Source: Aporhodopirellula aestuarii
Lineage (GTDB): Bacteria > Planctomycetota > Planctomycetia > Pirellulales > Pirellulaceae
NCBI RefSeq assembly: GCF_023701485.1
Contig: NZ_JAMQBK010000081.1
Span: 80,365-144,364 of the forward strand
Direction of reading: 5' to 3'
Length of the DNA: 64,000 nt
A model generated the notes under the pieces. It had not been told where the DNA came from, did not search any database, and worked only from the letters and a program-made list of their open reading frames with translations. Below, in pieces: positions 1-13,900 of the stretch; the stretch's first letter is position 1; each line of letters begins with the position of its first letter. The position numbers and the translations under genes are program-made.

Positions 1-1826
1 GTGTATCCTTCGCTGTCTGGTTCGTCCGGACTGCTACCGCCGGCCGCGACACCATCTGGCAACTCGAACAGGTTGCCGATTCCGAGCAAGCTACCAATCC
101 CTCGCAGCCCCTCGACAAACCAACTCGGGCGTGAATCGGGCGACAGACCGTACCCGTCATACCAACCTTCATCCGCTTCAAGTACCAAGATGCCGCGTGA
201 AGGATCACGTTCATTCACGCGGTACAGGCTGTACGGAGTACCTTCACCTGCGCCGGTGTCGACGCTCTGTTGGATGGCTCGCAGGTCTCCCGTCGCGATC
301 TGTAGTCCCGAATTTTCAGTCTCGACAAACCGTATGCCGAGGTGCTGTTCGTAAAGATCAAAGATTTCACGGGCGCGCTGTTTTTGCGCCGGCGTGATCG
401 CGTTGTCCAACGCGACACCGTCTGGATCTAAACCATAGAGCTGTGCGAAGTTGTATGGGTAGATATTGATCCCGCTGGTGGTGTCGATCGGTTCGACCGT
501 ACTCGCGTCGCGACGATACTCTCGCGACCCCGGTGCGTCATACGCACCCGGCCACGGGGGCACGTAAGCCCCGGTGTTTTGAATCGAACCGCCCTGCACC
601 AACACACTTTGAATTCCGCCAGCGGGGTCGAAACGGATTTCTTCCGTCTTCACCGTTGGGGTGGGTCCGGCCACGGTATCGTCGATGACAACGACACCGC
701 TGTTATCAAACGTGTCATTGGAAGGTACCGTGATCGGGCTACCACCGCTATCGAGAACGCTCGCTCCTTCCCCTGCAACTTCTAACACCGTCGGCGCACT
801 TGGTAATGCATCGCCGCTGCCGACCCGCAAGCGGAACGTTCCCACACCATCGGTTCTTCCCGTCAACACCGACAGATCGGCAGAGAATTGCAAAATTGCC
901 AACGCCTGCGTCGGATCATAGATGACCGTATCGGGCTTCAGAGCGATGTCATCCTTGTTGTCGACCGTGTCCTGGGTCATGAACAACTGATAGAACTCAG
1001 GACGAACAACCGGCAGGGTTGATGTCGTTTGGTCGGGACCCGGTGTCGTGCTATTGGTGATCGTTCCGGCGTTCGGATTCGACAACGGATCGTTATTAAA
1101 ATAAACGTGAATCTCGTTGCGTGCCTGCGCGCGACTGCCCGCAACCCCCGAAACCGGTTGTGGAACAACCGCAACAACGCGAGGACCAACTTCGACTTCG
1201 AAGTCGATATTCAGCGAAGGAGTTGGAGAATTAACCTGATCGGCCGGCAAGATCGCGTTGCCGTCCGTATCACGCAGCGCCGTGATGTTGGTGTTGATCG
1301 ATCCGCCATTGGCGAACACGTCGTTATTGTTGACGTCGTCGTAGCCGGCGATTTGGATCCGATACCGATCATCGGGCAAGGCTTCGACAAAACGTGAAAC
1401 AACGACACGGTCACCGACCTCATCGTCGGCAAAGCCTTGGAACCCAGGCTGAATCAAGAATTCGTTTCCATCATCGAAGGTTCCGTCCCCACCGGAACCA
1501 ATGATCCGAATTCCCTCCAGCGTCGACCCATCGAGTCGGGACGTTCCGTCAAAACGGAAGGTCAACTCGCGCGGTGCCGAATCCAGCCGGTTTTGGACGC
1601 TCGACCCATCCAGGCGGATTTGTGAGTCCGCTCCCGCTTCGACGCTAACCAACCGTGGACCGCTGATGATCTCTGCAGCGAGCAGTTCACGACGCTCAAG
1701 GGTTTGATGCTGTAACCGACGGGACATGTCGGAGGATTTACGACGCAGAGCGGCCTGATTTCGCCGAACATCTCGACGGGAAACAGTACGAGACGCTCGC
1801 GAAAGTGGGTTTCGTCGGTGGGTCAT
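1..1826 (-). CDS. Giant planctomycete extracellular protein, N-terminal 608 residues (cut by window edge)
   Basis: An uninterrupted minus-strand frame runs from ATG 1826-1824 off the window start, giving 608 residues with no stop. It opens with an Arg-rich leader and TLERRELLAAEI, the planctomycete extracellular signature. The next 500 residues match the start of the neighbouring 6522-residue protein in order: a TFRFDG strand, an ALPDDRYRIQIAGYDD segment, a YNFAQLYG segment, then a metzincin-like region (AQKQRAREIFDLYEQ, LGIRFVETEN). Where a zinc protease has HExxHxxGxxH, this protein reads RGIGSLLGIGN, so all zinc ligands and the catalytic Glu are missing. No cysteine was seen. It lies 106 bases downstream of the paralogue on the same strand, so the two may be co-transcribed. 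Role unknown; a surface or matrix protein is the best inference. The start is supported by homology, but the Shine-Dalgarno site is weak. Confidence 0.85.
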   Translation of the reverse strand, partial: MTHRRNPLSRASRTVSRRDVRRNQAALRRKSSDMSRRLQHQTLERRELLAAEIISGPRLVSVEAGADSQIRLDGSSVQNRLDSAPRELTFRFDGTSRLDGSTLEGIRIIGSGGDGTFDDGNEFLIQPGFQGFADDEVGDRVVVSRFVEALPDDRYRIQIAGYDDVNNNDVFANGGSINTNITALRDTDGNAILPADQVNSPTPSLNIDFEVEVGPRVVAVVPQPVSGVAGSRAQARNEIHVYFNNDPLSNPNAGTITNSTTPGPDQTTSTLPVVRPEFYQLFMTQDTVDNKDDIALKPDTVIYDPTQALAILQFSADLSVLTGRTDGVGTFRLRVGSGDALPSAPTVLEVAGEGASVLDSGGSPITVPSNDTFDNSGVVVIDDTVAGPTPTVKTEEIRFDPAGGIQSVLVQGGSIQNTGAYVPPWPGAYDAPGSREYRRDASTVEPIDTTSGINIYPYNFAQLYGLDPDGVALDNAITPAQKQRAREIFDLYEQHLGIRFVETENSGLQIATGDLRAIQQSVDTGAGEGTPYSLYRVNERDPSRGILVLEADEGWYDGYGLSPDSRPSWFVEGLRGIGSLLGIGNLFELPDGVAAGGSSPDEPDSEGY

Positions 1827-1881
1827 GGTTTGACCGAAGCCTTGGAAGAAAAAATCGGTGGGGTAATAGCAGACGGAACTC

Positions 1882-1911
1882 GGACGGCGAAGGAATTCCC
1901 TTCAACCGTCC
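1882..1911 (-). terminator. Intergenic hairpin between the two giant genes
   Basis: Arms GGACGG and GAAGG pair with CCTTC and CCGTCC around a five-base loop, with a small asymmetric bulge. It sits 22 bases after the stop of the 6522-residue gene and 56 bases before the next start. No T-run follows on the minus strand, so a classic Rho-independent terminator is doubtful. It may be an mRNA-stability or processing hairpin. Confidence 0.4.
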
Positions 1912-1932
1912 CTGGACGATTAGTAGACCAGT

Positions 1933-4900
1933 TTAGTCTGTCTCAAAACTATCAGAAAATAGATCCAGTAACGCAGAGTCATTCGCTTGTCCGGTCGTTT
2001 CCGATTCGGAAGCTTGTGACGATGACAGGTTCGATGCCAACGTGTCGGCAACTTCCTCCGCCTTCAATTGCCCCCCTGATTGGAGGTCCATGCCGAAGGT
2101 CAACAGCTTATCGAGCGATGCGGAGGCATCAATCGGCCCCTCTTCTTCAGCCGTTCGCAGCACGGTGTTTGCCGAACCGAGATTGGCTGTTGAACCACTC
2201 GCAAATGCCTGGGTCGATGCCAGCGAACTCTCGATGCCGCCGGCGACATTGGACGTCACCGTGGTCACCGAGGATGCTGATTGCGTCGCGAGCGGTTCAC
2301 TCGAACCGTTGTTGCCGTTGGCATCACGACGGTTGAGCTCTTCGATGACCTGCAGCACGTCGACCGAGCTGATAAATCCGTCACCGTTGACGTCGTAGTA
2401 GTCCGGCGGCGAACTCGTCAATTCCGAGACGCTGAAGGCACTCGTATCGGCGCCGCGTGCATTCATCAGGTTCAAAATTCGCAGAGCATCCACGGCGGTG
2501 ATGAATCCGTCGGCACTGACGTCGAACTTATTAATCGGGTTCTGATAACTCGATTGATTGAAAGTGATGTTCACGGTGATCGGGCCGCTGAGTCGTCCTG
2601 TGTTGTCGATCAAACGATACGTGAACGTATCCGTCTGACCGGCAACCGGAATCGAATTGCCGGTCTTGGTCGTCGTGAACGAGAACGCACCGTCTTCGCG
2701 TCCCAGCAGATCGACCGCTCCCGTTCCGCCAACCGGTTGGGTCAACGATCCTGGAGCGATTCGGATCGACGAACCCGGATCGGGATCGAAGTCATTGCGG
2801 AGCAGTCCGAGCGACGGATCCGTAATTCGCAACGTTCCTCCCACAGGCACGGAATAGGCATCCGGGCTTGCGACGCCGCTCGGCGTGACATTGCCCCGCG
2901 GAGCATCCTCAGTTGCCAACACGACGAAGTCAAAGGAGTGTGAGTTTACAAACGTTCCATCGGACGCTTCGATCTCGATTTGAACAGATCCGGATTGATC
3001 AGGCTTCGGAGTGATCTGCAGCGTGTCACCGAGGAACTGAATCGACTGGACCAACGGGTGCGCGGCGATTTGGGCCGCCGTCGGGTTGCTGATCGAACCG
3101 AGTCGGCGAACGCGATACGTCAACACATCGTTGTCTGGATCGAAGAACAATCCATCACCGTCAACGGTCGGACGCCTCAGATTTGCTTGCCCGACGCCGT
3201 CCTCAAGAATCTGCAGCGGCTGCAAGCTGCCTGCGACAACCGGTGGGTCATCCGATCCAAGCACGGTGACGGTAATTTCTTGAACCACATCGGGACTCAA
3301 CGAATCCGTGGCACGAACAAACAAGGTCGTGGTTCCGAATGCGAACGGTTTGAAATTCAGCGTCAGCTGGCTGCCGTTCGTGGTCGCGGTAAACAGATCC
3401 GTGTTCTCCACAGTCGGCTGCGGGAACGTAAGCGAATCGTCATCGGCATCCACAAACCACGACGTCAAGTCGAAGGTGGCGGTTTCGTCGGCCGCCTTGC
3501 GTTCATCGAACTCGAGAGTGGTTTGCCCTTCTTGGCCTCGGACCCCAAAGAACTCAGGCTGATTGTTCACACCACCGACATTAATGAAGGCGGTCGCCGT
3601 CGACTCCGCACCGAGTGAGTCAACAACAATGTAGGTGAACCGGTCGATGCCGCTGAAGTTCAATCGCGGCGTGTACTCCAAGTTATTTCCGACCAGAGCG
3701 ATCCGGCCGCCACCACCTTCGGTACGTCGCGATTGGACGATCGCACCGTTTTCGATGGACGTGAACTGCCCCGCTTTCAAACTGATGGTTTGATTTTGCG
3801 GCGGTTGCGTCTCGTCGAGTGGCCCGGCCGTATCGTTATCCAGAATACCAGCAACGCTTTGTCCGTTGATCACCGTAGGACCATTGATCGGGATGATCAA
3901 AATCGGATCGCTGTTCGAAACCCGTTCGGTTGTTTGATACGTCTCGTTGTTCACCCGAGGGTTATCGTTGATCGCGTTGATCGTGATTTCCACCCGGCCG
4001 CTCACGTCGGCCGTTTGGCTGACGATCGTTCCTGGAAGAGTGCTCTTCAACCGATCCGCCACCGTGTAGGTGAACGTGTCCGCTGTCAGACCATTGTAAT
4101 CCTGTGGTGGTGTGTAAAGGATTGTGCGACCATTCGAACTGATCGTCAACGATCCGCCCTGAGTCGTCCGGAATGGCGTCGTCACAGTACCGGCGGACAA
4201 GAAGAACAGATCTTGTTCGTCAGGTTCGGTACCCGGTCCTGCCGAGTAGAACGGATCGATCAGTTGGCTCGCGGTAAACACGACCGGTCCGAGACTAGTT
4301 TGATCGGCTTGGCTGACAACATTGTCTTCATTGATGGTGGTCGTCGTAACCACATCATCTTCGACGACACCGTCCTGCAGCGTTGGTCGATCGTTTACTG
4401 GTGTGACCGTGATCGTTGCGACGATCGGCGTCGGGCTCACCAATTGGTTCTGAGGAGCTGACGGGACAACGTCCGTTGCCAGAACGCTAAACGTTACCTG
4501 GCCTGAGAAGTCATCATCGGCATCGAAAGTAAACGTTCCGTTGCGTTGAACCTCGAGTGTTCCGGCGAATTGACCTGACTCGTCAAACAATTGCCGCACA
4601 CCGATATCATCCGCATAGATCTGAACCCCACCCGGCGTTGCGGTCGTGACACCGACCAGCAGTCCGTTGTTGTTGGTGAACGCGTCCGTACCGGTGTCGT
4701 CGCCCGCCTGTAGGAAATCACCCTCACGGACGGTGTACTGCGGACTCGGGTTCCCGATCGCTGGAGGTTGGCCACCGACCAAACGAACGAGATAGTCTTC
4801 GACTTCTCCGCTGAGTGCCAATCCGACCGGCGAGCCGGTGCCGTTGGTGGACACCCGGAAACGTGCGTACGTGTTGGCCGATTGACCGGCGAGTAGCTTG

Positions 4901-7900
4901 GTCGTCGTTGCCGGAATCGTTACCGGGAACGTGTGAGTCGTCGTGCCCTCACCGAAGATGGCGGGGTTTACCGTTCCATCGAATGCCAAATCGGGTGAGA
5001 TCACCAGCTCGCCCGGATCATCCCAATCACCGTCGGCGTTGAAGTCGATCCAGCCCTCGAGGATACCGGCACCGGTCACGGTCACGCTTACTTGAGTCGT
5101 TAGGCTCGCGTTAAAGAGTCCCTCTGGGTTCGCGGTACTCGTGAACGTGACACCGTCTTCGTCGTCACCGCTGACTTCGAACGTGACCGAACCTGGCGTT
5201 GCCCCTTCCACGGTCCTCGTGGATGCCGGATTCAACGGACTCAGAGCAATCGCTTCCTCGATGCCCGTCGCAATTGCCGTCCGTGTCAGCAATGCACTGT
5301 CGGCCGCCGTCAGGATGCGATTTCCGGTGTAACCCGGAACCCAGATGTTGTAGTTGTCTTCGTCGAAGATGCCGTCGGTATCGAATTCGAACGTGGCAAT
5401 CGCGGCCCCCGTATCGATCGTGAACGTCTCTCCATCGAAACGCGTGACGTCGAATAGGTTGTTCGGATTGATGTCAATCTTGACCACGCCATCTTCGAGC
5501 CGTGGGACAAACAGTGATCCCCCGCCGCTGACAGAAATGGTGAAGTCGTCACCATCCGCGGTCCGCACCGAAAGGGCATCCACTTCCGCATCCACACTGG
5601 TCCCCAAGACAGGTCCCACACCAATGATGTGACGAGCACCGTTGTCAGCAAGTCGTGTCGGATAGCGTCCCGCAACCAATCCGACCGGATCGGGAGCGTC
5701 ACCAAAGTCCAAGGCGATGTCGGACAGGTTAATCGTGAACTGCGTCGTCCGATCATCACGATTGGGTTGCAGCGGGTTGCCAACGACATCTTTGATCGCG
5801 GGCAGATAGTAGTTGCTGACCGGACCACTGATAATCGAAGCGTTCTCAACGAACAGCGTGTTTCCGCCGCGGTCCTCCGCTACCAACGTGGTCGTCGGCA
5901 ATTCGCCAACAACGTTGACGCTGTTGAGTTGACGAAGCATGACCTGTTTCACTGCTTCGGGGCTAAACAACGGCGAGATCGCAATCGGGATCGCTCCGCC
6001 GGGAACACCCGTCACGTTCAAGGTCGGTGCGTCTGAGATATCCACTTGAGTTCCCGGCAAATCGTTCAAGATCACGCCGCCGGTTGGGATACCGTTTTCA
6101 TCGAGTTCGGCGATCGGGTAGACGGTTCCGTCTTCACCCGGTGTAAACCGTAACCCGCCACTGTTATTGCGAATCGCTGCCGCCAAAGCTTCGGCGATAT
6201 CACCCGGAGTGCTGGTCGGCTGGAACGCGACCTGAACATTACCCGGCTCCACGCCCCCACCGTTATCGACCGAATCGAATTCGAAGGAAACCGACACATC
6301 GCCTTGGCGGATCCGAAGAATCTCACCGTCACTGACGATCCCGCGAACGATATCGATCGCCGGCGTGCCGCTGACGCCGGGTAATCCCGCGTTGCTCACG
6401 CGGTCTTGATCGGTACGTCCCAGCGAAACCTGCGTTCCGTTGACGACAGTTGCGGTCAAACCGGTAGCCGCTGCGCGGATGGCCGCCGCAAACTTCGTCG
6501 CCAAAACATCCGGGTCATCCGCGGTGCTGTAGTTGACCACGTTCGCACCGACAACGGCTTGGGCAGGTGGCACAAAACCACCAATTCCGAACTGGAAGAC
6601 GATATCGTTACCGTCGTCATCGGCAATCACAAAGATGCCGCCGTTGGTGATGCTATTACCGCCGAGGACCGGCATCGACAACAACAGCGGTCCGAACACT
6701 TCGACCGTGCTGCTGCCACTGACGCCCGGTTCGCCGCGTATTTCGAGCGAACTGTCAATGGTCACCGACAAGGTCAACGGATTATCCGAACTGACGTTCA
6801 CCGCAACCTGTCCTGGCGCGACCGGACTACTTCCCGGCAGCAACCCGTCGATCAAGGTGATCGCGTTGCCGGCATCGTCGACAGGATTCAGTGCCGCAGT
6901 AACCTTGTCCGCGAGTTCGGAAGATGTATCGGTGAGTGAATAAAGGATCGCCCGGTTGCCGGGTGTTACCCCATCACCGTTCGGATTTTCCGCGGTACTC
7001 AGATCGAATTCGAACGTGACTCGTTCTTCAAAGGTCGCGGTCTCCGTCAAACCGATACCATTGAATTCGGAAATGATTCGAGCGGTCTTTTCGGCAGGAA
7101 CGGTCAGATAAATGAACTCATCTTGAGCCACCGGGCTGACATCGATTCCGCGAGCCTGGATCGCCTGAGCAATTCGGCGAGCCAATTCATCTCGCGAAAC
7201 AAAATACTCACGCAAGACGCCATTTTCGTCTGCGATCGTTTCCGTAACGTCAATCGGGAAATTACCCGGTGTGACTTCAGCAGGATCCGCATCGCTGGTG
7301 TCGAACTCAAAATTATAGAGTTCAGGCAGCAGATCGCCTTCGCGGAGTTCCAGCGTGAACACGGTGCTATCGATCTGCGCCACAATCGTGCCGACTTCAA
7401 ATCCGGCTGGGAACGCATTGTTAATTGCGATCGCCGTGGACGGTGGCTCAGGAGCTTTGGCAACACGAATGATGTCCCCATCGAGCAGCGGACGCGACAA
7501 ACCGAGCACACGCAACTGACCCGACGAGGCAGCGACCAACCCGTTCGCTGGCAGGTCGAGATATACCGTTTCACCATCGACCGTTGGGGTCAATCCGAGG
7601 CCGGCTTCCTCGACCGTCTCGCGGATTAATTCGGCGATCTCTCCTCCAGTCAGATTACCCAGCGTGGTGTCGAGGAAAATCTGCGTCGCGTCACTGTTGT
7701 CGAGCTGAGCATCCAAGGTGAACTCGAACACCTTTTCGCTATTGCCATTGCTGACCGTGAACGAGTCACCGTCCACAATACCGTTGATTCCGGTTCCGAC
7801 GGTTGGCACTTGCAACGCCAGCGTCCGAGCATCTTGGCCGAGTCCGGTACCTGAAGTATCGACGACATAACCAGCCGGTGCACCGAGTACAACACGATTG

Positions 7901-10900
7901 GCATCAATCTTCACTTCAAAGTCAAACGCCGCAGCCCGATTCGACGGCAGATCACCTGTTTCATTCGTCTTGCGACGCTCTTGAGTGATCGCGGTTTGAA
8001 TGCTTTGAGCGATCAGGTTGAGGTACTCTTGACGTTCCTGCCGTCCTGTCGGGGTTTCCTTGGCCGGCAAACTTTCCAATTGGAGAGAAATGCCTCGGGA
8101 AGGCGACGGGGCAGCGCCGGTCGAGAAGGAAGTCGGCTTGCTCGTAATCGAGACCGCGGGTCCGCTGGTTGCGGTCGTGATAATCAACGTGGTGAGATCA
8201 TCATCGGCAACATCGACAACCACATTGATGCCGTTGTTTGCAAGCGTCTGCTGGATGACTCGGTAAAGTTCGAAAATACTTCCTTCAACCGGATCAGCAG
8301 GATTAAACGTGACGGCGATCGCGCCGCCGGTTGCGGAACCATTCTCTTCGACAAACTGGAACAAGAAATTATCGTTGCCAACTCTTAGTCCGACTTGTTG
8401 ACCGACCAGCGACTCCGTAGGCAACGAAACACGCCGCGAACCGGGCAACAGAACGCCATCGTTATCGAATTCGAAGACGACCGCGTCGTTGATACCGTCG
8501 GAGATCAGGAAGATATCTCCATCGCTCAATCCGCCCACTTCGGTGCCAACCGTGGGCACGATCAATGTCGGCGTTTCAGGCAAGAACAATTGGTAGCCCG
8601 AATCGAATTCGAACACCACGGTACCGCCATCGGAGTCCGTGATTCGAATTTGATCACCGTCGGTGACTTCACTCGGATCTGGCGCGATTAAGACGGTACG
8701 GTCACGGTTATTCAACGCGATCCGATACGAACGATCATCACGCCACACACCCGCCAACGGGATCAGGGTGATCGTGTTGCTCGTTTCGTCATATCGGAAC
8801 GTGTAATCGATACCTTCCTCGAGCAGTTCATCGTTCTCGAACACGGTCAGGTTGGCACCTTCCCGGCGGAGGCCTGGAATCTCGGCAACCTTCAACGTGC
8901 TGTCATCGATTCCGATGCCGGTGAACGGATTGGATCCGTCTCCGGTATCCACCAACTGGATGCGGAAGTCACCCAGCACGCCTACACCACGTTGGATGTA
9001 GGACACCGAAGTATCACGGTCGAGCCCAGCGGCGTCGTTATCTCGCGGATTCAATGCGATCGCGATGGGCCCAATAAAATCAGCGAGTTCCGAGCTACCA
9101 CGATCCTTGAAGATCGATTGTCCCGATCCACCCGACGTCACGAAGTTCGGATTATCAGCTCGCAGGACTCCATTGACGTCACGATTCGGTGCCAGAACGT
9201 TGCTGATCGGAAGACCGACGGCGGTTTTCACCGACGAGAACGAACTCCGCTCGTTCAGGCTGCTCGTCGCACTATCGATGACACGAGAGCCAGGCGCCGG
9301 GAGGAAGTTGTTTCCTTGCGAATCAACCAGCAAAACACCAGTCGGATCGATAAAGAAATTGAAGTCACCCGATTGCAACGTCACGTTCGTCGCGCCAACC
9401 ACGTCGTCGGTCGACAACGAAGTATCAACGATGTCAAACGGCCCGGTCGGGTCGACCGGCCACGTCACGTCGAATCGGATTTCGCTGTTGCGAGATTCGT
9501 CGTGCTGGAACACGTTGCCGTTAACAACGACCTCTTGCGGTTTGATGAAGTCATTCCCGGCGACCCGCACCCGTTTTCCGAAACCGAAGAAGTTCGTCTC
9601 GTCAACAAGGATGCTTTGGTGCAGGTTCGACAACACGTTGTTGAGCAAGGTCGGGGAAGCACCACCGGTGACCCAGATCCCGCTTTCAGCGATCAGCTGA
9701 TCCGCATTCTCGGCAAACTCGACTCGGTTGTTGTTGTCTGAGTTCGGACGGAAGTCGTTCGTGCTCAGCTTCAATCCGGCGGCCATCGCTTGCGGACTCA
9801 GTTCGATTTCCGCGATGTTTTCAAACAGAACATACAGCTCGGTCGACGCAAAACCGTCCGTTAGTGTGTTGTTGGGGCTGAGCGTTGACGAGTTATTTTC
9901 AACACGATCATGTCCGAAACCCAACGGGAAGTCCGTGTCATTCCCTTGAGATTGAATCGGGAATAGCGTGCGAGTCTGCCCCGGCCGTCGGCTCGGGTCG
10001 GACAGGTTCACGATGCCCAAGTTGTCACCGCTTTGACCACCCAACGCCGTGGCGCGGCCACGAGCAATCGGGCCGCTGCGTCCACCAGGACCGTTACCGT
10101 TTTCATTGTTGGGCAGTGCAGGGATGTCCGCACCGGAAATCGGATCTTGCAATCCGGTCACGGCGCTGGCGATCGCGTCCATGATTTCAGGAACGTTGTA
10201 ATTAGCGATCAACGGGACGTTGTAGTTGCCGTTGCCCAGGACGATGCCGGTAACACTGTTCGTAAATTCGAACGTTAGTTGGTTTCCGACGGTTGTTGGT
10301 GTGCCGCCACTGACCGGGAAATTAGGCCAATTGCCCGCAAAATCCGCGATCTGCGTGACCGTAAACGTCGTGCCGACCAAATCGCTACCGACCGTGCCAC
10401 CCCGCCGGCTTTGACCTTCGTTGCCGTCGTCAAGACTCATTACGAATTGGCGAGGGGTGTAAACCTCAATGCCGATTTCGTAGTCACCCGTGGTAGTACC
10501 ACCCGTTCGTCCGGAGAGGCTGTTGGGGTCATAACCCGCATTGCCCACGGAACTGACACCAATGAAATAGGTTCCTGTCTTCAAAGCGGTGAAATCAACG
10601 AACGGGTCGCGACCATTCAAGTTATCCGTCACCGTACCTGCTCGACCGGCACCGGCAAATGCAGTTGATCGCGGATCGAGATAATCCGGCGCCGCACCAT
10701 TGTCGGCAACCTTGGTTTCGTTGGGTGCACCGAAGTTCAAGACTTGTGACTCACCGAACTCATCGAAGATCCGGATAATCGTATCCGGACCATTTTCGAT
10801 CGTATCGATGTCAACGATCAAGCGATCACCAACGATCAATTCCACCTTATAGAGGTCGACATCGTTGGCATCCTCCACTCCGGCAAGAGCGGCAGGGAAT

Positions 10901-13900
10901 TCTTGGGTTGGGAACTCGAGGCTGAGGAATAATTGATCACTGGCGTCGATCGTCTGCCCACCGGTCAGGTTAACCAACAGTTGCGTATCGGTGAAGGAGA
11001 CATCCACACCCACGGTTGACGCGTCGCTGACGTCGACACCTCGAAGGTTGCTGAAATCCCCTTCGAAAACGTATCCGTTGAAACTGCCGTCGGCGACCAC
11101 ACCGGAACCGGTGTAATTCACCGAGATCGACGCATTATTGACGTCGATGTTGGCGTTAACCGTCGTGGTCGGTGCACCGTCGGTCGCGAAGTTAGCAATG
11201 TTGCCAAACTCGACGCCGACACCGACCACGGCACTGCGTGCATCGGTCACGTTGGAACTGTCAAACACGGTTCGGAAGGTGATCGTTTGATCGGTCAGAC
11301 CCTGTGGAATGTTGTAACCGATCGCCGCGTTTTGGATGTAAGGACCTGCGTGATCACGTCCGACATAGGTCGTCGTCGCATCAGCAAGAACGTCGTTGTT
11401 GTCCAGTTTCGCGTCGTCAGGGAACAACGACTGCGTCCCATCGGAACCGTAGACGGTGTTGTTAACCACGCGAGCAAACGGCTGTGCCGCTTCGGCAACC
11501 GGTGCCGGACCGACCGAGAAATCAGTGATACCGCCGCCACTGCTTCCATAGGCGGTGGTGAAGTAAATATTACTAACACCTTGCAAGTAGACCGCGGCGT
11601 TCGGGAATGATTCCGGGTTAGCGGCAAATTGTTCTTCGAAACCGCTACGCTGCACCATCGAAGGGCCGAGATACGCAGTAACCACTTCGGCCATATCATT
11701 GGTCACAAGGATACTGCCTTGGATGGCCTGTTCAATTGCGAGCATCAACTCGAACGACGAATACGGATAAACCGTTCCGGGTGCGTTGTTATAAGCTGCT
11801 GCACTGGATTGATGCCGATAGTAGATCGGCACGTGACCGTCAATGAATCCATTTCCACCCGCGGTTCCGCTACCGCCCGCGACGACGGGTGCCCCACCAA
11901 TGTCTTCAAATTCGAAGACGACCCGCGTTCCGGCGGCGTCAATCGCCATCGTGTATCCGTCATTGACGTTCAATGACAAAGCATCGATGACAAACGGTCG
12001 CGTTTCGCCTTCGACCTTAATGCCCGACATCCGAGCTTGATCGATCGTGTTGTTACGAATCACCACGCCCGACATCAACCCGCCGTCGACGGAGTTGTTC
12101 AGCGTCGGCAGGTTCCGAGCGACACCGGCAGCAGGATTACCGACTGGGGGCAGTTGTAAGAATGGATGCGGTGAGTCGGTGCTCTGAGCGATACCGAATA
12201 ACTCATTGAAGAAATCGACTTCCGACGGATCGCCGCGATAGTATTCCATGTCGGTACCACGATCGCCGGCTTCCGAATAGATACCGATGGCGTGGACATC
12301 GCTGATCACATTGTTCTCAATGATGACCTGGCCCTGAGTCCGCGTGTAATTGACGTCACCTGATCCGTTGTGCAAGACCGCAGGCATGAGGATGCGTCGG
12401 TTGCCTTGCGCGGTGAGTTCAAAGTCCAGCGTATCAGTGACTTGCGGTGCGTCGCTGTACGACGCCAACTCCGTGAACGAACCATTGACGGCACCAAACA
12501 GGTTCAACCGATTTCCGGTCATCGTTTCATCATCGAGTCCGGACGCGGAGGCAGCTTCCACATCCAACCGATTGGTCGCGTTGATCGCCGTGCGAATCCG
12601 CATTGCGAGTTCCGCTGGTGTGTCCGCGGTGCTAAATATCAACCGTTGGTTCGTGAACCGGGTCGACCCGTTGTTGTCGAACTCGAAGACTTGCGTCGTC
12701 TTGCCATCATTGATTTCGAAGATATCGCCGTCTTGGACCTGGGACCCGGCGGGCACGACGAGTGTGATTTCTTGAGCGTGACGGTCGTTGGTATCGAACG
12801 ATCGCGTCAAACCTTGTGCGTTACCGGTAGGCGTGGTGAACGACGTCGCACGACGCATTTCGAGTTGGTACTCGCCGGTCGGCCCTTCGGCTTCACCGAC
12901 GAACGTGGTGGCTCCCGGCGTGGAGTTGAACACCGTCTCGCCACGTTCGGCAAAACCAACGATAAAGTCGTCCAGATACAAACCTTCGGCTTCGTCAACG
13001 ACGACCCCATCGCTCTCATATTCGAACTCAAAACGAATATCAGTGTGGCCGGCAAAATCGCTCAGCGAGATTACCTTCTGACGCCATTGCGAATCACTGA
13101 TAAAATCAGGATCCGGGTCGGCGGTCGGATCTAACGTCAAGTTCGGCTGGGTCTCATCGAACGTGATGCCAGCGGGGTTTTCCGCACTAGTGATCTTCAG
13201 CGTGAGCGAATCGATCGGGTTGCCGAGACCATCGAGCGGGCTATCCCAGAGATAGTTGAAGTAGAACCGCGGCAGGTCTTCGGCGGCGTATCCGACTAGG
13301 TCGAACGCGTTGCTGAGCAATTGACCGCGAGTTTCGACGTTGCGATCGAAGTGGATGCTTTCGTTGGCGCCGTCGCCGATAACTTGATCCGCCGCTGAAA
13401 CGTGCATCACGTAACGCCCCGTTGCCGCCTCGCCGGTGCGCGGGAACGTCAGCGTACCGTTCGGGGCGGTAACGATTTGAGTGTTCGCCTCCAAAATGCC
13501 GATGAAGTACACACCCTGGTCAAGGATGCCATCGAAGAAAGGGTCACTGCTGATCGAGAAGAACGTATCACCCGCACTGCCCGTTTGTCCTTCCGTCGTC
13601 AACGAGTTAAACACACGTCCGGGAGGATTGAGCAGAACACGCGAAGCATCCAGGATGACCAGGTCGACATCCACGCTGCCGAGAGTCGGATCACCAAAAA
13701 TTGATTGGAAGGGGTTTTCACCTTCGTCGACATCGATGATCACGCGAGTGTTGTTTTCCGTGATCGTCAATTGATAGAAGTCGGCGGAATCGCCGTTCAT
13801 CGACGCTTCGATCGAAACGTGAGGAATCGTCTGTGCGGTGAAGTCGTCGGTACCACCAATTTGCGGGTTGCTCGAAATCGACCAATCCAATGTATTCAGA

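Noticed and set aside
215..1625. Several short plus-strand open frames in the first 1.6 kb
   Set aside because: They are shadows of the large minus-strand frame, which is continuous from 1826 to the window edge and has protein-level similarity to its neighbour.
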